NCBI GenBank assembly: GCA_009993955.1
Contig: JAACSL010000002.1
Coordinates: 159,829-223,828, forward strand
DNA length: 64,000 nucleotides
From: Paraglaciecola sp.
Lineage (GTDB): Bacteria > Pseudomonadota > Gammaproteobacteria > Enterobacterales > Alteromonadaceae
Direction: 5' to 3'
Shown: positions 1 to 9,165 of the stretch, one piece after another
Position numbering within the stretch: the first letter of the stretch is position 1
How the letters are laid out: each line of letters begins with the position of its first letter
The notes under the pieces: model-generated
What the model was told of the DNA's origin: nothing
The model's database searches: none
Seen by the model: the letters and a program-made list of their open reading frames with translations, nothing else
Program-made: the position numbers and the translations under genes

Positions 1-1
1 C

Positions 2-571
2 AATCACAGTTCAGGCAAAATGGGTTACGCTTTAGCCGCTGCTGCCCAACAATTAGGGGCAAAAGTATGCTTGGTGAGTGGCCCAACTCAGCTCACTGCA
101 CCGCAGGGAGTAGAGCTGATTAATGTGCAAAGCGCAGATCAGATGCATCAAGCTGTCATGGCCAATATGGCGCACTGCGACATTTTTGTGGCTTGTGCGG
201 CCGTTGCTGACTATCGCCCCATCAATAAAACTCCACAAAAGATCAAGAAAAAGGAAAATGAGTTAACACTTACTTTTGTTAAGAACCCTGATATTCTTAG
301 TGATGTCGCCCATTTACCTCATCCGCCGTTTACTGTAGGGTTCGCCGCAGAAACGCAAAATGTGCGCGATTATGCTTTGGCCAAGTTACACGCCAAAAAG
401 TTAAATATGATTGCTGCCAACGATGTATCAGATAGCAAAATTGGCTTTAACAGTGAGCAAAATGCCCTAAATGTATTTTGGTCAGAGGGTGAAAAAGTGT
501 TACCCGTGACGGATAAACATACACTTGCTCGGCAACTTATGACCTTGGTAGCAGAGCAACTAACTGAATAA
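2..571 (+). CDS. coaBC: CoaBC C-terminal part (phosphopantothenoylcysteine synthetase), 5' end outside window
   Basis: C-terminal CoaB domain of the bifunctional phosphopantothenate-cysteine ligase / phosphopantothenoylcysteine decarboxylase of coenzyme A synthesis. The open frame runs in from the window edge (NHSSGKMG at its start). Family signatures visible are the AAVADYRP segment, a K-I-K-K lysine patch and KNPDIL, which belong to the CTP-dependent ligase half. The N-terminal flavin decarboxylase half is missing only because the window begins inside the gene. slmA follows 27 bp downstream on the same strand; coaBC, dut and slmA are neighbours in many gammaproteobacteria, although dut is absent here. 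Cytoplasmic enzyme; assignment is confident. Confidence 0.93.
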   Translation, partial: NHSSGKMGYALAAAAQQLGAKVCLVSGPTQLTAPQGVELINVQSADQMHQAVMANMAHCDIFVACAAVADYRPINKTPQKIKKKENELTLTFVKNPDILSDVAHLPHPPFTVGFAAETQNVRDYALAKLHAKKLNMIAANDVSDSKIGFNSEQNALNVFWSEGEKVLPVTDKHTLARQLMTLVAEQLTE

Positions 572-598
572 TTTTATTTATAGCATTAGGATCCAGTA

Positions 599-1189
599 AT
601 GCCCGCAACAAAACGCCCCAATCGCCGCGCTCAAATTCTTCAAGCGTTGGCCAGTATGTTACAAACGAGCCCAGGCCAGCGTATAACCACGGCAAAGCTT
701 GCTGCCCATGTTGGTGTGTCAGAAGCTGCCCTATATCGTCATTTCCCAAGCAAAGCGAGAATGTTCGAGGGCTTAATTGAGTTCATAGAGGAAACGCTGT
801 TTTCGAGGATCAATAAGATCCTTAACGAAGAGAAAGATACCGCAACGCGGGTGCAACTTATTTTGCATCTTATTTTAGGTTTTGCTGAAAAAAACCCTGG
901 TATCACCCGTATTTTAAATGGCGATGCACTGATGGGAGAGCAAGATCGCTTACGTGAACGCATCACTCAACTATTCGAACGTTTAGAAACGCAAATGAAA
1001 CAGGTATTACGTGAGCGTAAACTCCGCGAAGGCAAAAGCCTACCCGCTGACGAAGGGCTGATTGCCAACATGTTGGTGTGTTATGCAGATGGGCGGATCA
1101 ATCAATTTATTCGCAGTGAGTTTACTCGACGCCCTACCGAAGGTTTTGCTGAACAGTGGCAGTTTATTAATAAACAATTTTTTAACTGA
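599..1189 (+). CDS. slmA: Nucleoid occlusion factor SlmA (TetR family)
   Basis: DNA-binding division inhibitor that binds specific chromosomal sites and antagonises FtsZ polymerisation over unsegregated DNA. The 196-residue length is typical. The N-terminal helix-turn-helix reads [20 protein letters not shown] (about residues 28-47), the SlmA form of the TetR domain, and the C-terminal region ([17 protein letters not shown], then the all-helical tail) also matches. The start has GGATCC upstream. It follows coaBC closely and is followed by a strong intrinsic terminator at 1202-1230, so it is the last gene of this transcription unit. Confidence 0.95.
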   Translation: MPATKRPNRRAQILQALASMLQTSPGQRITTAKLAAHVGVSEAALYRHFPSKARMFEGLIEFIEETLFSRINKILNEEKDTATRVQLILHLILGFAEKNPGITRILNGDALMGEQDRLRERITQLFERLETQMKQVLRERKLREGKSLPADEGLIANMLVCYADGRINQFIRSEFTRRPTEGFAEQWQFINKQFFN

Positions 1190-1201
1190 AGCATCTGAAT
1201 C

Positions 1202-1230
1202 AAAAAGCGGACCTATTGGTCCGCTTTTTT
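1202..1230 (+). terminator. Intrinsic terminator after slmA
   Basis: Stem AAAAAGCGGACC / GGTCCGCTTTTTT with loop TATT, ending in a T run. It lies just beyond the slmA stop. The A-rich left arm means it could also stop minus-strand transcription from the convergent peptidase gene. Confidence 0.9.
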
Positions 1231-1256
1231 AATAGCCTGAAACACTGGTGTTTTAC

Positions 1257-2891
1257 TTATTTAGAAAACGTATCGCCAAAAAAGTCGCCTTTATTCCAGC
1301 TTGAACGCTCAGCCTGGTTAGCCAAGGTTAAACCTATTTGGAAGTTCACTTCGGCAAACTTAGTCGCTGCTTTCCAGTTGAACACCTGATTAAAGTCATC
1401 CCCAGGTTTGTGATAATTTGTGCTAATAAACGTATTAAACACTTTACTGCCATCTACCTCTGGATCGGCTGACTGTAAACCGGGGACTAAAAATACCGCA
1501 GGCACACCTTGCTTAACAAAACTGTAGTGATCTGAACGAGTAAACAAGGCTTGTTCTGGCCACGGATCGGGACTTAAGCTCAAGCCAATATTGTCTGCAG
1601 CTTTAGCAACGGAGGCTTTGAGATCACTGTGCTCTGCACCAAAGGCGATAACATCGGCAAATTCATAGGTCAATATGGGCATGTCCAGATTGACATTTGC
1701 CACCATAGCGTCTTGAGGTACGGTAGGATTTTGTGCGAAATAATCAGATCCCAATAAACCTTTTTCTTCACCCGTAACCGCCACAAACAAAATTGAACGC
1801 TTGGGTTTTTGTGCCATTTGACTGAACAAACGCGCCGTTTCCAGCAATACTGACGTGCCACTTGCATTGTCCATGGCACCATTATTGATCTTATCTTTTG
1901 CTACCGTCTTGGCAAAGCCGATATGGTCGGCATGAGCTGAATAAACAACATATTGTTTTTTAAGCTCTGGATCAGAGCCTTCTAGAATAGCCACAACATT
2001 TGGACTGGATATTTGTTGATGTTCACTTCTTGATTCCAAATGCACACGGTAGGGCAACTCAAAACCTTTTGGTGAAGCATCTTCTTCCAACATCGCATAA
2101 ATTTGTTCGAGGTTTTGTGGTGCATCGGCAAACACAATCTCGGCCGCTTCCTTGCTCAAGTAGGCGCCACCCAATAATTGCGGAAAAACATTAGCAGGTT
2201 GCCCAGCATTATCTAACCAACGCACACTGGGTGTGTGCAAGAAATTAAGTAAATTTTGATATGGGCGCACCTTTTCTGCTGTAGGTGTGCTGACTGTGAT
2301 AAAACCTATTGCACCATGCTCAGTCGCATGTTTCTGTTTTTCATAGTTTGAACCGAAATGTGCGCCTTCTTCACTTGGGAAAGACCGAGGTTTGCCGGAC
2401 AATACAACCACGACCTTGCCTTCAACATCTAGCCCTTGATAGTCGTCATGATTTAGCTCAGGGGCAACGATACCGTAGCCTGCAAAAACCATCTTGCCAT
2501 CCAGCACCGCTTGTTCCGTCACAGGATTGGCACCCGATAAAAATTGCTTCGGATAACTTAATTCCACCTCACCTTTCTCGTTGCTTAAGGTCATTTTAAT
2601 TGAACTTTGATCAACATTGGCTTGGATAAAATTGATACGTTGCATAAACGTGCCATCGTCACCGGCGGGCTTAAGACCATATTTCTCAAATTCCGCAGCA
2701 ATATATAAAGCGGCTATTTCATGTCCGCGTGCACCGGTATCTCGCCCTTCTAGTAGGTCGTCTGAGAGAAATCTTAAGTGGGATTTAATGCGATTTGCGT
2801 CAGCACTAACGACTTCAGTGGGTTTGTCCCCTTGGCAAGCAGTCAGCATAAATCCAACTGTAAGACTTGCCATGTATACGAGCTTTTTCAT
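1257..2891 (-). CDS. M28 family zinc aminopeptidase lipoprotein with PA-like insert
   Basis: Predicted exported M28 metallopeptidase. The N-terminus has a hydrophobic signal ending in the lipobox LTAC, so it is probably a lipoprotein. The central region (about 130-260) looks like a protease-associated insert, and the catalytic domain shows zinc-ligand segments AHADHIG, NGAMDNASG, TGEEKGLLGSDYF (the EE pair) and NLDMP, ending with a TNYHKPGDD segment. The start at 2891 is preferred because GAGG then lies six bases upstream; an in-frame ATG at 2897 directly abuts that motif. It is convergent with slmA and divergent from the TetR gene at 3045. Exact peptide substrate is unknown. Confidence 0.88.
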   Translation of the reverse strand: MKKLVYMASLTVGFMLTACQGDKPTEVVSADANRIKSHLRFLSDDLLEGRDTGARGHEIAALYIAAEFEKYGLKPAGDDGTFMQRINFIQANVDQSSIKMTLSNEKGEVELSYPKQFLSGANPVTEQAVLDGKMVFAGYGIVAPELNHDDYQGLDVEGKVVVVLSGKPRSFPSEEGAHFGSNYEKQKHATEHGAIGFITVSTPTAEKVRPYQNLLNFLHTPSVRWLDNAGQPANVFPQLLGGAYLSKEAAEIVFADAPQNLEQIYAMLEEDASPKGFELPYRVHLESRSEHQQISSPNVVAILEGSDPELKKQYVVYSAHADHIGFAKTVAKDKINNGAMDNASGTSVLLETARLFSQMAQKPKRSILFVAVTGEEKGLLGSDYFAQNPTVPQDAMVANVNLDMPILTYEFADVIAFGAEHSDLKASVAKAADNIGLSLSPDPWPEQALFTRSDHYSFVKQGVPAVFLVPGLQSADPEVDGSKVFNTFISTNYHKPGDDFNQVFNWKAATKFAEVNFQIGLTLANQAERSSWNKGDFFGDTFSK

Positions 2892-3044
2892 GTACATCCT
2901 CTTCGTATGTTTTTTTGTGGCCTTACATTAAGCGACTTGCTGTTTGAAAGCCAGTGTAACGCATTAATTCTAAGTAGCTTGACAGAATAATTTTGTTCGC
3001 TAACCTTCAAAGAACATATATTCTAGAAAAGTTGTTGTGAAACA

Positions 3045-3623
3045 ATGCCTCGCAAAGCCCAGTACAATATTAATGCTATCTTAGATCAGGCCATCGATGT
3101 GTTTCTCGAACATGGTTATCACGGCACAATCATGGATGAAATTATTGCCCGTACTGAGTTTAATCGCCGAGGTTTTTATTTAGAATTTGGCAGTAAACAG
3201 CATTTTTTATACGTTGTACTTGAGCACTATCACCAGCAATATTTGAAAAAAATCGTTGGTCATTTAGAGCAAAATCATGGTCTACCGTCTATTCAGGACT
3301 TTTTCAAAGCGTATGTCATGCATGTTAAAGGCAAGGGTTGTTTGCTTATCAATTGCATTACAGAGCTAGGCTTTGATGATGCAAAAATTCGTGAGATCGG
3401 TCGCCATTATTTAGATAGGTTACAAATTGACTTTATTGGTTGCCTAGAAAAAGCTCAGAACCTTCAGCAACTGCACCCAAATACCAATATCGAGTCTACC
3501 GCTTTGCAACTGACCAGCTATGTGCAAGGGTTTGCTGTCAATGCCGTGCTCGCAGGTGACACAGATGAGTTGCAACTGGCTACTCAGGCACTACTTGGCC
3601 CATTAGCAAGCCGAACACCGTAG
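3045..3623 (+). CDS. TetR/AcrR family transcriptional regulator
   Basis: 192-residue regulator. The N-terminal helix-turn-helix (about residues 8-50: AIDVFLEHGYHGTIMDEIIA, then GFYLEFGSKQHFLYVVLEHY) is of TetR type, and the C-terminal half is an all-helical ligand domain with G-CLLINCITELG, resembling the TetR_C_16-like/AcrR subset. It is transcribed away from the M28 peptidase gene, with a 153-bp shared intergenic region. No obvious target operon lies downstream, so the regulated genes and ligand cannot be named. Confidence 0.85.
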   Translation: MPRKAQYNINAILDQAIDVFLEHGYHGTIMDEIIARTEFNRRGFYLEFGSKQHFLYVVLEHYHQQYLKKIVGHLEQNHGLPSIQDFFKAYVMHVKGKGCLLINCITELGFDDAKIREIGRHYLDRLQIDFIGCLEKAQNLQQLHPNTNIESTALQLTSYVQGFAVNAVLAGDTDELQLATQALLGPLASRTP

Positions 3624-3792
3624 TTAATTCATCTGGTTCATTTGTTAGATGAGGGCTTACACACTGTAATAAAGTTGTTATGTCAGGCTTGCTTTTGCGT
3701 AAGGTAACGCCATTTAGAGACTACAAAGAGACGGGCTAGCTATGCACGTTTTAAATAACTTAACCCAGATATTTTGCCAAGAGCCTTCAACT

Positions 3793-4125
3793 ATGTCAGA
3801 GAAAAAGCCCCTATTCCGCGTGCAGTTTGTGAGTAATGGTGAACGATACGACTTATTCGTTCGCGAGGTATGTCAAGGGAACATGTTTGGCTTTGTGGAG
3901 ATTGGTGATTTTGTCTGGGATAGCCATACTAGTGTGGTGCTTGACCCCAGCCATGAAAAACTGAAGGCTGAGTTTGCCGATGTAACCCATACTTATATTC
4001 CCATGCACAGCGTTCTGCGTATTGATGAAGTCAAAAAACAAGGTAGCTCAAAGATCACTCAGTTGTCTGATAAAATCATGGCCTTCCCAACCCCTATTTA
4101 TACACCAAAGGGTACGAATAAATAG
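3793..4125 (+). CDS. DUF1820 family protein
   Basis: Small conserved gammaproteobacterial protein of about 110 residues without assigned function. The sequence keeps the family pattern: FRVQFVSNGERYDLFVREV, then GNMFGFVEIGDFVW, VVLDPS-EKLK-EF, and a highly conserved YIPMHSVLRIDEV segment. An upstream in-frame ATG at 3742 would add 17 residues, but the family normally begins near MSEKK, so 3793 is chosen. No signal peptide or membrane segment is visible, so it is probably cytosolic. It stands alone between the TetR gene and a small membrane protein gene. Confidence 0.8.
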   Translation: MSEKKPLFRVQFVSNGERYDLFVREVCQGNMFGFVEIGDFVWDSHTSVVLDPSHEKLKAEFADVTHTYIPMHSVLRIDEVKKQGSSKITQLSDKIMAFPTPIYTPKGTNK

Positions 4126-4191
4126 CCTTAGTACACAATGACCTTCCTGATTGGATTGTCTTAACCACATATCTAGCGAATTGGAGATCCC

Positions 4192-4695
4192 ATGCTTGTT
4201 TTTGGCATCATTGGTATTTTAGTACTGGTTCTAATTTTTTTAGTTTTAAGGCTACAAAATGCCAACCGTGAGGTGCAAAAATTAAAATTCAGTTTACGCA
4301 GCCTGCAAAATCAAACGCGCTATACCTTAGGTGCATTACTCACTATGAGTAAGCAATTGCAATATAATTACAAATTGAAATTAGATGGATTGCGCCATCA
4401 TGGTTTATTACATGGTGACGATTTGTTAGCCGCACAATTTCTTATAGATAATTTTGTTGTGGTGGTGACTCAGTGTTGTGAGCGCAATGCCAGCGTTGAA
4501 GAAGCACTTAAAAAGGCGTTAGAAGGCAGCCCATTTAGCATGGCAAGAATTCAACAGTTTGTCGCCTCACAAGCAGTGGAAGTAAGAGTACCATGGAGCA
4601 AAAACAACTTAGAAGGTTTTATGAGCGCCTGTAATAACATGGTCAGTGGAAAACTTAAAACGCAGAGCAGCGCTGAGGAACAAACAAGTAGTTAA
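4192..4695 (+). CDS. Hypothetical protein with one N-terminal membrane helix
   Basis: 167 residues, not recognised as a named family. Residues 1-20 form one strongly hydrophobic segment (FGIIGILVLVLIFLVL), followed by a polar, probably coiled-coil stretch (residues 22-60, NANREVQKLKFSLRSLQ) and a helical domain. This suggests an inner-membrane-anchored protein with its body in the cytoplasm. The start is well supported by GGAG seven bases upstream. Its stop overlaps by four bases with the stop of the convergent EVE gene. Confidence 0.7.
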   Translation: MLVFGIIGILVLVLIFLVLRLQNANREVQKLKFSLRSLQNQTRYTLGALLTMSKQLQYNYKLKLDGLRHHGLLHGDDLLAAQFLIDNFVVVVTQCCERNASVEEALKKALEGSPFSMARIQQFVASQAVEVRVPWSKNNLEGFMSACNNMVSGKLKTQSSAEEQTSS

Positions 4696-5156
4696 GTTTT
4701 GGCTGCTTGTAACAAATGCAAGAATTCTTCAGGTAAAACAGGCATGATGGACAGCCTGTGCCCCTTCTTCAATAAGCGAAGCTCAGTCAACTGTGGCATA
4801 CTTTTTATTGTCGATAACAACAATACCTTGTTGAATTTTTGTTTTAGTTTGACATCAACCATATACCAGCGAGGCGCTTGAACTTCAGATTTAGGATCAA
4901 AATACGTTGACTCCGGATCAAATTGGCTGTGGTCTGGATAAGCAGTTCGGACAATTTCAGCTAAACCCGCAATTCCTGCCTCTTTGCAACTCGAGTGATA
5001 AATAAATACTTGATCACCCAGTTGTACTTGATCTCGCAAAAAATTCCGCGCCTGATAATTGCGTATGCCATCCCAATGTTCGGTTTGATGCGGCCTTGCA
5101 GCAAGATCATCGATACCAAAGGCATCAGGTTCGGTTTTAAATAACCAATATTGCAT
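4692..5156 (-). CDS. EVE domain-containing protein
   Basis: Single-domain EVE (thymocyte nuclear protein 1-like, former DUF55) protein, 154 residues. EVE belongs to the PUA-like superfamily that binds modified bases in DNA or RNA. Visible signatures are the opening YWLFKTEP, WDGIRNYQARNFLRD, GDQVFIYHSSCK, and the PRWYMVDVKL strand. The start has GGAG six bases upstream. A family role in recognising modified nucleic acid is known; the substrate here is not predictable. It stands alone and does not adjoin a restriction system. Confidence 0.9.
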   Translation of the reverse strand: MQYWLFKTEPDAFGIDDLAARPHQTEHWDGIRNYQARNFLRDQVQLGDQVFIYHSSCKEAGIAGLAEIVRTAYPDHSQFDPESTYFDPKSEVQAPRWYMVDVKLKQKFNKVLLLSTIKSMPQLTELRLLKKGHRLSIMPVLPEEFLHLLQAAKT

Positions 5157-5195
5157 ACATAGCTCCGTTATAAATGGTAATCCTTGGCGATATTA

Positions 5196-7295
5196 TCAAT
5201 CATAAAATGGGGAACGCACTTCCGTTAAACTTCTCAACTCAACAGGACGTAAGAGCTTTTGACCGCCATCACGGCCAATGGGTATCCAGGGAAATTTTCC
5301 ACGCCCAGTAGCCGGCTCCACCACAAACAAATCAAAGGGAATCGAAAGATAAAAACCTTTAGTAAAACTTCCCTCACCGTATTCGTCTGCAGAAACATTG
5401 GTCAAAGCAGCATAGGCTCCGACGATCACGCCGCTGTCGAAACGTTTAGCAAAGTCAATGTTCACGCCTTTATCTTTAGCCAAAAATTGCCCTATGTTTA
5501 CGGTAAATTGAGTATCAGGCATGAAGCTAGGGCGCCAATAGATATTGGCATGCCCAGTTAGCACTTTATAATCAAAAAAGTCCCAATCATTCTCATAGGA
5601 CCGTTGCTGAACATAATTAAGATCCAGTCCAAAAAATATATTGCTGTCGACCGGGCGATACATAACCTCACCACCCACACCGCCGAACATCGTTTCTAAA
5701 TAACCAGCATAGGCTTGAGCATAGGTATTTTTGCCAAGCCGATCAAACCAATGCACAAATGCTGACTCCATGGTAACACGACTGCGAGAAACGTATTCTT
5801 TGACCAGTGTTCTTACGCGTGGAAGAGGGGTATCTAAATTATCCACAGTAAAGTTGAATTTATTAAAATTCTCGATCACGTTTGCCTTGATGCTAGCGCG
5901 CATCGATACATTGCTGTTATAGGTATATCCCCCAGTGAAAAATAAACCACCTTGGTATAGATAGAAATCTTCTGGGCTTCCAAAAGACTGAATCCAGAAA
6001 CTCTCCACACCATAAAAAAGCCCAGATGTTTTATTAGGATGATATTCATCAAGGGTTTGTTGTGAAGTATCATCGCGCACATAGGAAGCGGTAATATCAT
6101 GTTCGAGTGTTTCCAAACGCGCTGCCCGCTTAAAACTATCGGCATCGATAACCGTTTCCAGCATGGGATTGGTGCCGACATTTTCAACAATTTTATAACG
6201 CTTGATAGTATCGGGTAACTCGGACGCAATGATTCTGCCAACTCTTTGGATTGCCTCATCATTGTCACGGTAATTGAGCTGAGTACCGTAAAATGTCATC
6301 TCGTCTGTTTGAATATCAACGTCAGTTAATACAAAACCAGCATCGTATTGCAGGGAACGATATAAACGAGCACGGTCGACAGACTCTATATTTTCTGGGA
6401 CAGTATTATTAAACAAAGCGCGCGGAGGGTCGTCTATTTTGACTTGTTTAGCCGTGTTTAGGTTCATTTTGTAACTCACCCCAAAGCCAAACGTATTGCC
6501 ACGTTGATAATTCAAGCTAAAATCAAAATCACGCCATTTGTACACTGCACCTATGTTCCAATGGCTATCCTGTGGTAAGTCACCTGCGCGGTCTCTAACA
6601 TAAGTTTTCCCCTCATATTCAAGTTTTAACAACAGGCCTTCAAGGGGCGTCTGATACTCGATGCCACCAAATAAGGAAGTATTACCATGGAAAAACTTAC
6701 CAAATTCGATTTTCCCACCATTTCCCGAAAACCCGCGCTCTCTATCGCAGAATGATTCTTTTAACTGACAAAATGGATTGGTGAAATCATCTCCGGTGCC
6801 CAGATACCCCCAACCTAAACCCACATGAAAATCAAGGGGTCCCCATGCTTTACTAGCAGCCATAAATTCACTGGCAAAAAGCCCTGTACCACCAATATCT
6901 CTAAACCCTACGGAAAATTCTGGTAAATAAAAGTCTTCTTCGAGCAATCGAAACTTGACGTCAATGCCTTTATCTTTGAGTGTTTGATCGCCACTAAATC
7001 CTGGGTCAGCGCTGTAAAGACGAGTCCGTACATCGGTATAACGAACGGTGGATTCCATCCAAGGAAAAAGCTGCAAAGTGGCTGACCAAAAGCGGTATTC
7101 TTCGTTGTCGGTGTAACTGATAGCTAAATCACCTTCCATGCCCATTCTTGCGGTTGGGGTTTGCCATAAACCGATGCCACCTTGCACTGCTTGCGTAGGG
7201 TATACTTCACCCGCCTTGACGGTAGCGATGAAAACAAACAAAACTACTAAGGTAATACTTCGACAAAGTGAAACTATTGCAGGACGAGAGCTCAT
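5196..7295 (-). CDS. yjbH: YjbH-type exopolysaccharide outer-membrane protein
   Basis: 699-residue member of the YjbH/GfcD family, predicted beta-barrel outer-membrane lipoprotein-like component of exopolysaccharide secretion. The N-terminus has a signal sequence ending near TVKAGE, followed by the family's PTQAVQGGIGLWQTPTARM opening and many alternating beta-strand segments up to the end. It overlaps by four bases with the upstream yjbG-like gene (ATGA junction), indicating translational coupling. It is the last gene in the order yjbE-F-G-H, matching the E. coli yjb and gfc operons. The polysaccharide itself is unknown. Confidence 0.88.
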   Translation of the reverse strand: MSSRPAIVSLCRSITLVVLFVFIATVKAGEVYPTQAVQGGIGLWQTPTARMGMEGDLAISYTDNEEYRFWSATLQLFPWMESTVRYTDVRTRLYSADPGFSGDQTLKDKGIDVKFRLLEEDFYLPEFSVGFRDIGGTGLFASEFMAASKAWGPLDFHVGLGWGYLGTGDDFTNPFCQLKESFCDRERGFSGNGGKIEFGKFFHGNTSLFGGIEYQTPLEGLLLKLEYEGKTYVRDRAGDLPQDSHWNIGAVYKWRDFDFSLNYQRGNTFGFGVSYKMNLNTAKQVKIDDPPRALFNNTVPENIESVDRARLYRSLQYDAGFVLTDVDIQTDEMTFYGTQLNYRDNDEAIQRVGRIIASELPDTIKRYKIVENVGTNPMLETVIDADSFKRAARLETLEHDITASYVRDDTSQQTLDEYHPNKTSGLFYGVESFWIQSFGSPEDFYLYQGGLFFTGGYTYNSNVSMRASIKANVIENFNKFNFTVDNLDTPLPRVRTLVKEYVSRSRVTMESAFVHWFDRLGKNTYAQAYAGYLETMFGGVGGEVMYRPVDSNIFFGLDLNYVQQRSYENDWDFFDYKVLTGHANIYWRPSFMPDTQFTVNIGQFLAKDKGVNIDFAKRFDSGVIVGAYAALTNVSADEYGEGSFTKGFYLSIPFDLFVVEPATGRGKFPWIPIGRDGGQKLLRPVELRSLTEVRSPFYD

Positions 7296-8014
7296 TGGAT
7301 CACCCTATTTTTAGCCAGTCTCGCAATGGCGTAATTCAACTTTCGGTTGGTGTCAGAGAATTGTGACTCAAAAAATGGCAGATAGATTTGACTGCCCGGC
7401 ATCACGTCACCACAATTTTTATTCCAGTAGGCGATGCCAGAAGTGGTAATCGTCGAATCTGCTTGAATGAGATAAATCAAATCTTTGTTCTCAAGCTCAC
7501 TGTATGTTTTGTGTAACTGTCTCGCCAAACACATTTTATGTTGTTGGCTCAGCGTTGTTGGGTTCGCCGTCAAACCAAATACTTCTATAGTTGTTGGCCT
7601 TTCTTTTAGAAGCAACAGATAGTGGCCATCTTCAAAACGAGGATTAAAGTTTGGGTCCAAACGGGCCAAATCAAAGTCTATTGTCTGCTCAACTCGGTCA
7701 GCTAGCTGCCATGCTTGAACTTGCTGCTTAAGGTGTTGAACGCTATTGGCCAAAGCCACATCAGACTCTTGTTCGATTATCACAAGCGATGTGAGCACTT
7801 CTCGGCGTTGTTGCTCCGCGTTTACACCATCGAGCCTAAACAATGCTGAACTTGGCCAATACCAATGCCTTTTTTGTGCAACCGGCGTCAACACATCGGT
7901 CAAACGAGGATTACCTAGAAATACAAACTTTTCACTATTGATGACAACAGTGACCTCTGCGTCGACAACTCGTGGCGCAAGGATGAAAAATAAAAGCAGC
8001 AAAAAATACTTCAA
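7292..8014 (-). CDS. yjbG: YjbG/GfcC-family exopolysaccharide protein
   Basis: 240-residue periplasmic protein of the GfcC/YjbG family, thought to assist export of group 4 capsule or Yjb polysaccharide. A short signal peptide is followed by a beta-grasp-like body. The likely start is TTG, supported by AAGGGA six bases upstream. It overlaps yjbH by four bases and lies 29 bp after yjbF, so the three genes are one transcript. Assignment rests on weak sequence signature plus the conserved gene order. Confidence 0.82.
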   Translation of the reverse strand: MKYFLLLLFFILAPRVVDAEVTVVINSEKFVFLGNPRLTDVLTPVAQKRHWYWPSSALFRLDGVNAEQQRREVLTSLVIIEQESDVALANSVQHLKQQVQAWQLADRVEQTIDFDLARLDPNFNPRFEDGHYLLLLKERPTTIEVFGLTANPTTLSQQHKMCLARQLHKTYSELENKDLIYLIQADSTITTSGIAYWNKNCGDVMPGSQIYLPFFESQFSDTNRKLNYAIARLAKNRVIQ

Positions 8015-8043
8015 AATCGATCCCTTTTAAAAACTCATAGATG

Positions 8044-8703
8044 TCATAGTCGCAGTGCTCGACTGAGATATACGATCTCAAAAACACTGCCGGACGGATG
8101 TATTTTCTGCTCACTTTTCACAAGTAAGCCAGAGGATTGTTCAAACCAATAAAAATTTATCCACCCTTTGTCAGCACTTAATTGTATTTCCTCTTCTATT
8201 AGTACGGTGCTGATAGTCTTATTTTGAATAATTAAATTCTCGGCATATTTAATACGAAAAGAAGATGTTAACGACACTCCGTAATACTGCGAGCTGTAAT
8301 CCAATTCTCGTGACCAATTTGCATCATTTTGAATAAAGATGTTGCGCATTAATGGGTCTGGCTGTGCGGATTTTGTAAAGTCTAAATTTTGAATTAGTCC
8401 CATGGTCCTGTTGATGCGACCATATTTTTCTCGTAACGCCACACCATCTCTTGAAACCCAAGTATATTGGCCATCTTCAAGGTAAGCCAAAGCGAGGATA
8501 ATTGGCGTAAAGTCATCTCTTTTCACATAAATCAGGTCTGAGGGAGACGCTAATATTTGCTCAGTGCTGACGCTAATGTCTGGAGGGGAATTGAAAGCCA
8601 ATTGTATGCTGCGCCAATAAGTTAAGTGTGTTGCAGAGCAAGACACCAAAAAAGGCAAGGCTATCAATACAAAGCTCAACTTAATGATGGAATATGTTTT
8701 CAA
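8044..8703 (-). CDS. yjbF: YjbF/GfcB-family lipoprotein
   Basis: 219-residue lipoprotein. Signal peptide with lipobox LVSC at about residue 22. The body contains DLIYVKRDD, LAYLEDGQYTWVSRDGVAL and ..GRINRTMGLI, typical of the YjbF/GfcB group of outer-membrane lipoproteins in exopolysaccharide loci. The first codon is TTG with only a weak Shine-Dalgarno, but no better in-frame start keeps the signal peptide. It is separated from the upstream yjbE-like gene by 84 bp containing an intrinsic terminator (8744-8766), so it is probably expressed at a lower level than yjbE. Confidence 0.85.
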   Translation of the reverse strand: MKTYSIIKLSFVLIALPFLVSCSATHLTYWRSIQLAFNSPPDISVSTEQILASPSDLIYVKRDDFTPIILALAYLEDGQYTWVSRDGVALREKYGRINRTMGLIQNLDFTKSAQPDPLMRNIFIQNDANWSRELDYSSQYYGVSLTSSFRIKYAENLIIQNKTISTVLIEEEIQLSADKGWINFYWFEQSSGLLVKSEQKIHPSGSVFEIVYLSRALRL

Positions 8704-8743
8704 GGGTTTCTATACCAAAAGTAGAACATGAGTAGCGACCAAT

Positions 8744-8766
8744 AAAAAAGCCGCCATTTGGCGGCC
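8744..8766 (-). terminator. Terminator/attenuator between yjbE-like and yjbF genes
   Basis: On the minus strand the sequence forms GGCCGCC-AAAT-GGCGGC followed by TTTTTT. It lies between the first and second genes of the yjb operon. It should end most transcripts after the small first gene and allow partial read-through to yjbFGH. Confidence 0.85.
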
Positions 8767-8787
8767 TATTCTAAAGATATACTCAAT

Positions 8788-9165
8788 TTATTGAAGAGTC
8801 GGTAAGTAGGTATAACTAACAGGTACTTCAATGGTAGTTGTCAGCGTACCACTTGTTGTCACTGTAACGGTTGTAGTAGTACCGATACAAATACCATCAA
8901 CTAACTCGTCATCACCCATACAGGTAGGAACCGGATCAACAGGTGGGTTTGGTATAAAGATTGGTTTGAAGGTTTTAGCACCGCCAGCGTTGGAAGCAAC
9001 GCCAACTAAAATACCAGCAATCATCGTACCGGCAATAATTTTGTCTTCGCTCATTTCACCAAACGCATTGTTTGACGCATTTGCACCGCCAGCTGACTCT
9101 TGTGCACAAATACCACCAGACGCAATAAGCGCTGAGCATATCAATGCTGAAGCAAATTTTTTCAT
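8788..9165 (-). CDS. YjbE-like small secreted threonine-rich protein
   Basis: 125-residue exported protein: signal peptide (cleavage near ICA-QE), a glycine/alanine-rich segment with a hydrophobic helix (IIAGTMIAGILVGVASNAG), a proline-rich stretch (IPNPPVDPVP), a C-x(n)-C pair and a threonine/valine-rich tail. Size, composition and position as first gene before yjbF match YjbE/GfcA. The start has GAGGG eight bases upstream. Its own terminator downstream suggests it is made in excess over the other Yjb proteins. Role in the polysaccharide pathway is unknown in the family. Confidence 0.72.
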   Translation of the reverse strand: MKKFASALICSALIASGGICAQESAGGANASNNAFGEMSEDKIIAGTMIAGILVGVASNAGGAKTFKPIFIPNPPVDPVPTCMGDDELVDGICIGTTTTVTVTTSGTLTTTIEVPVSYTYLPTLQ

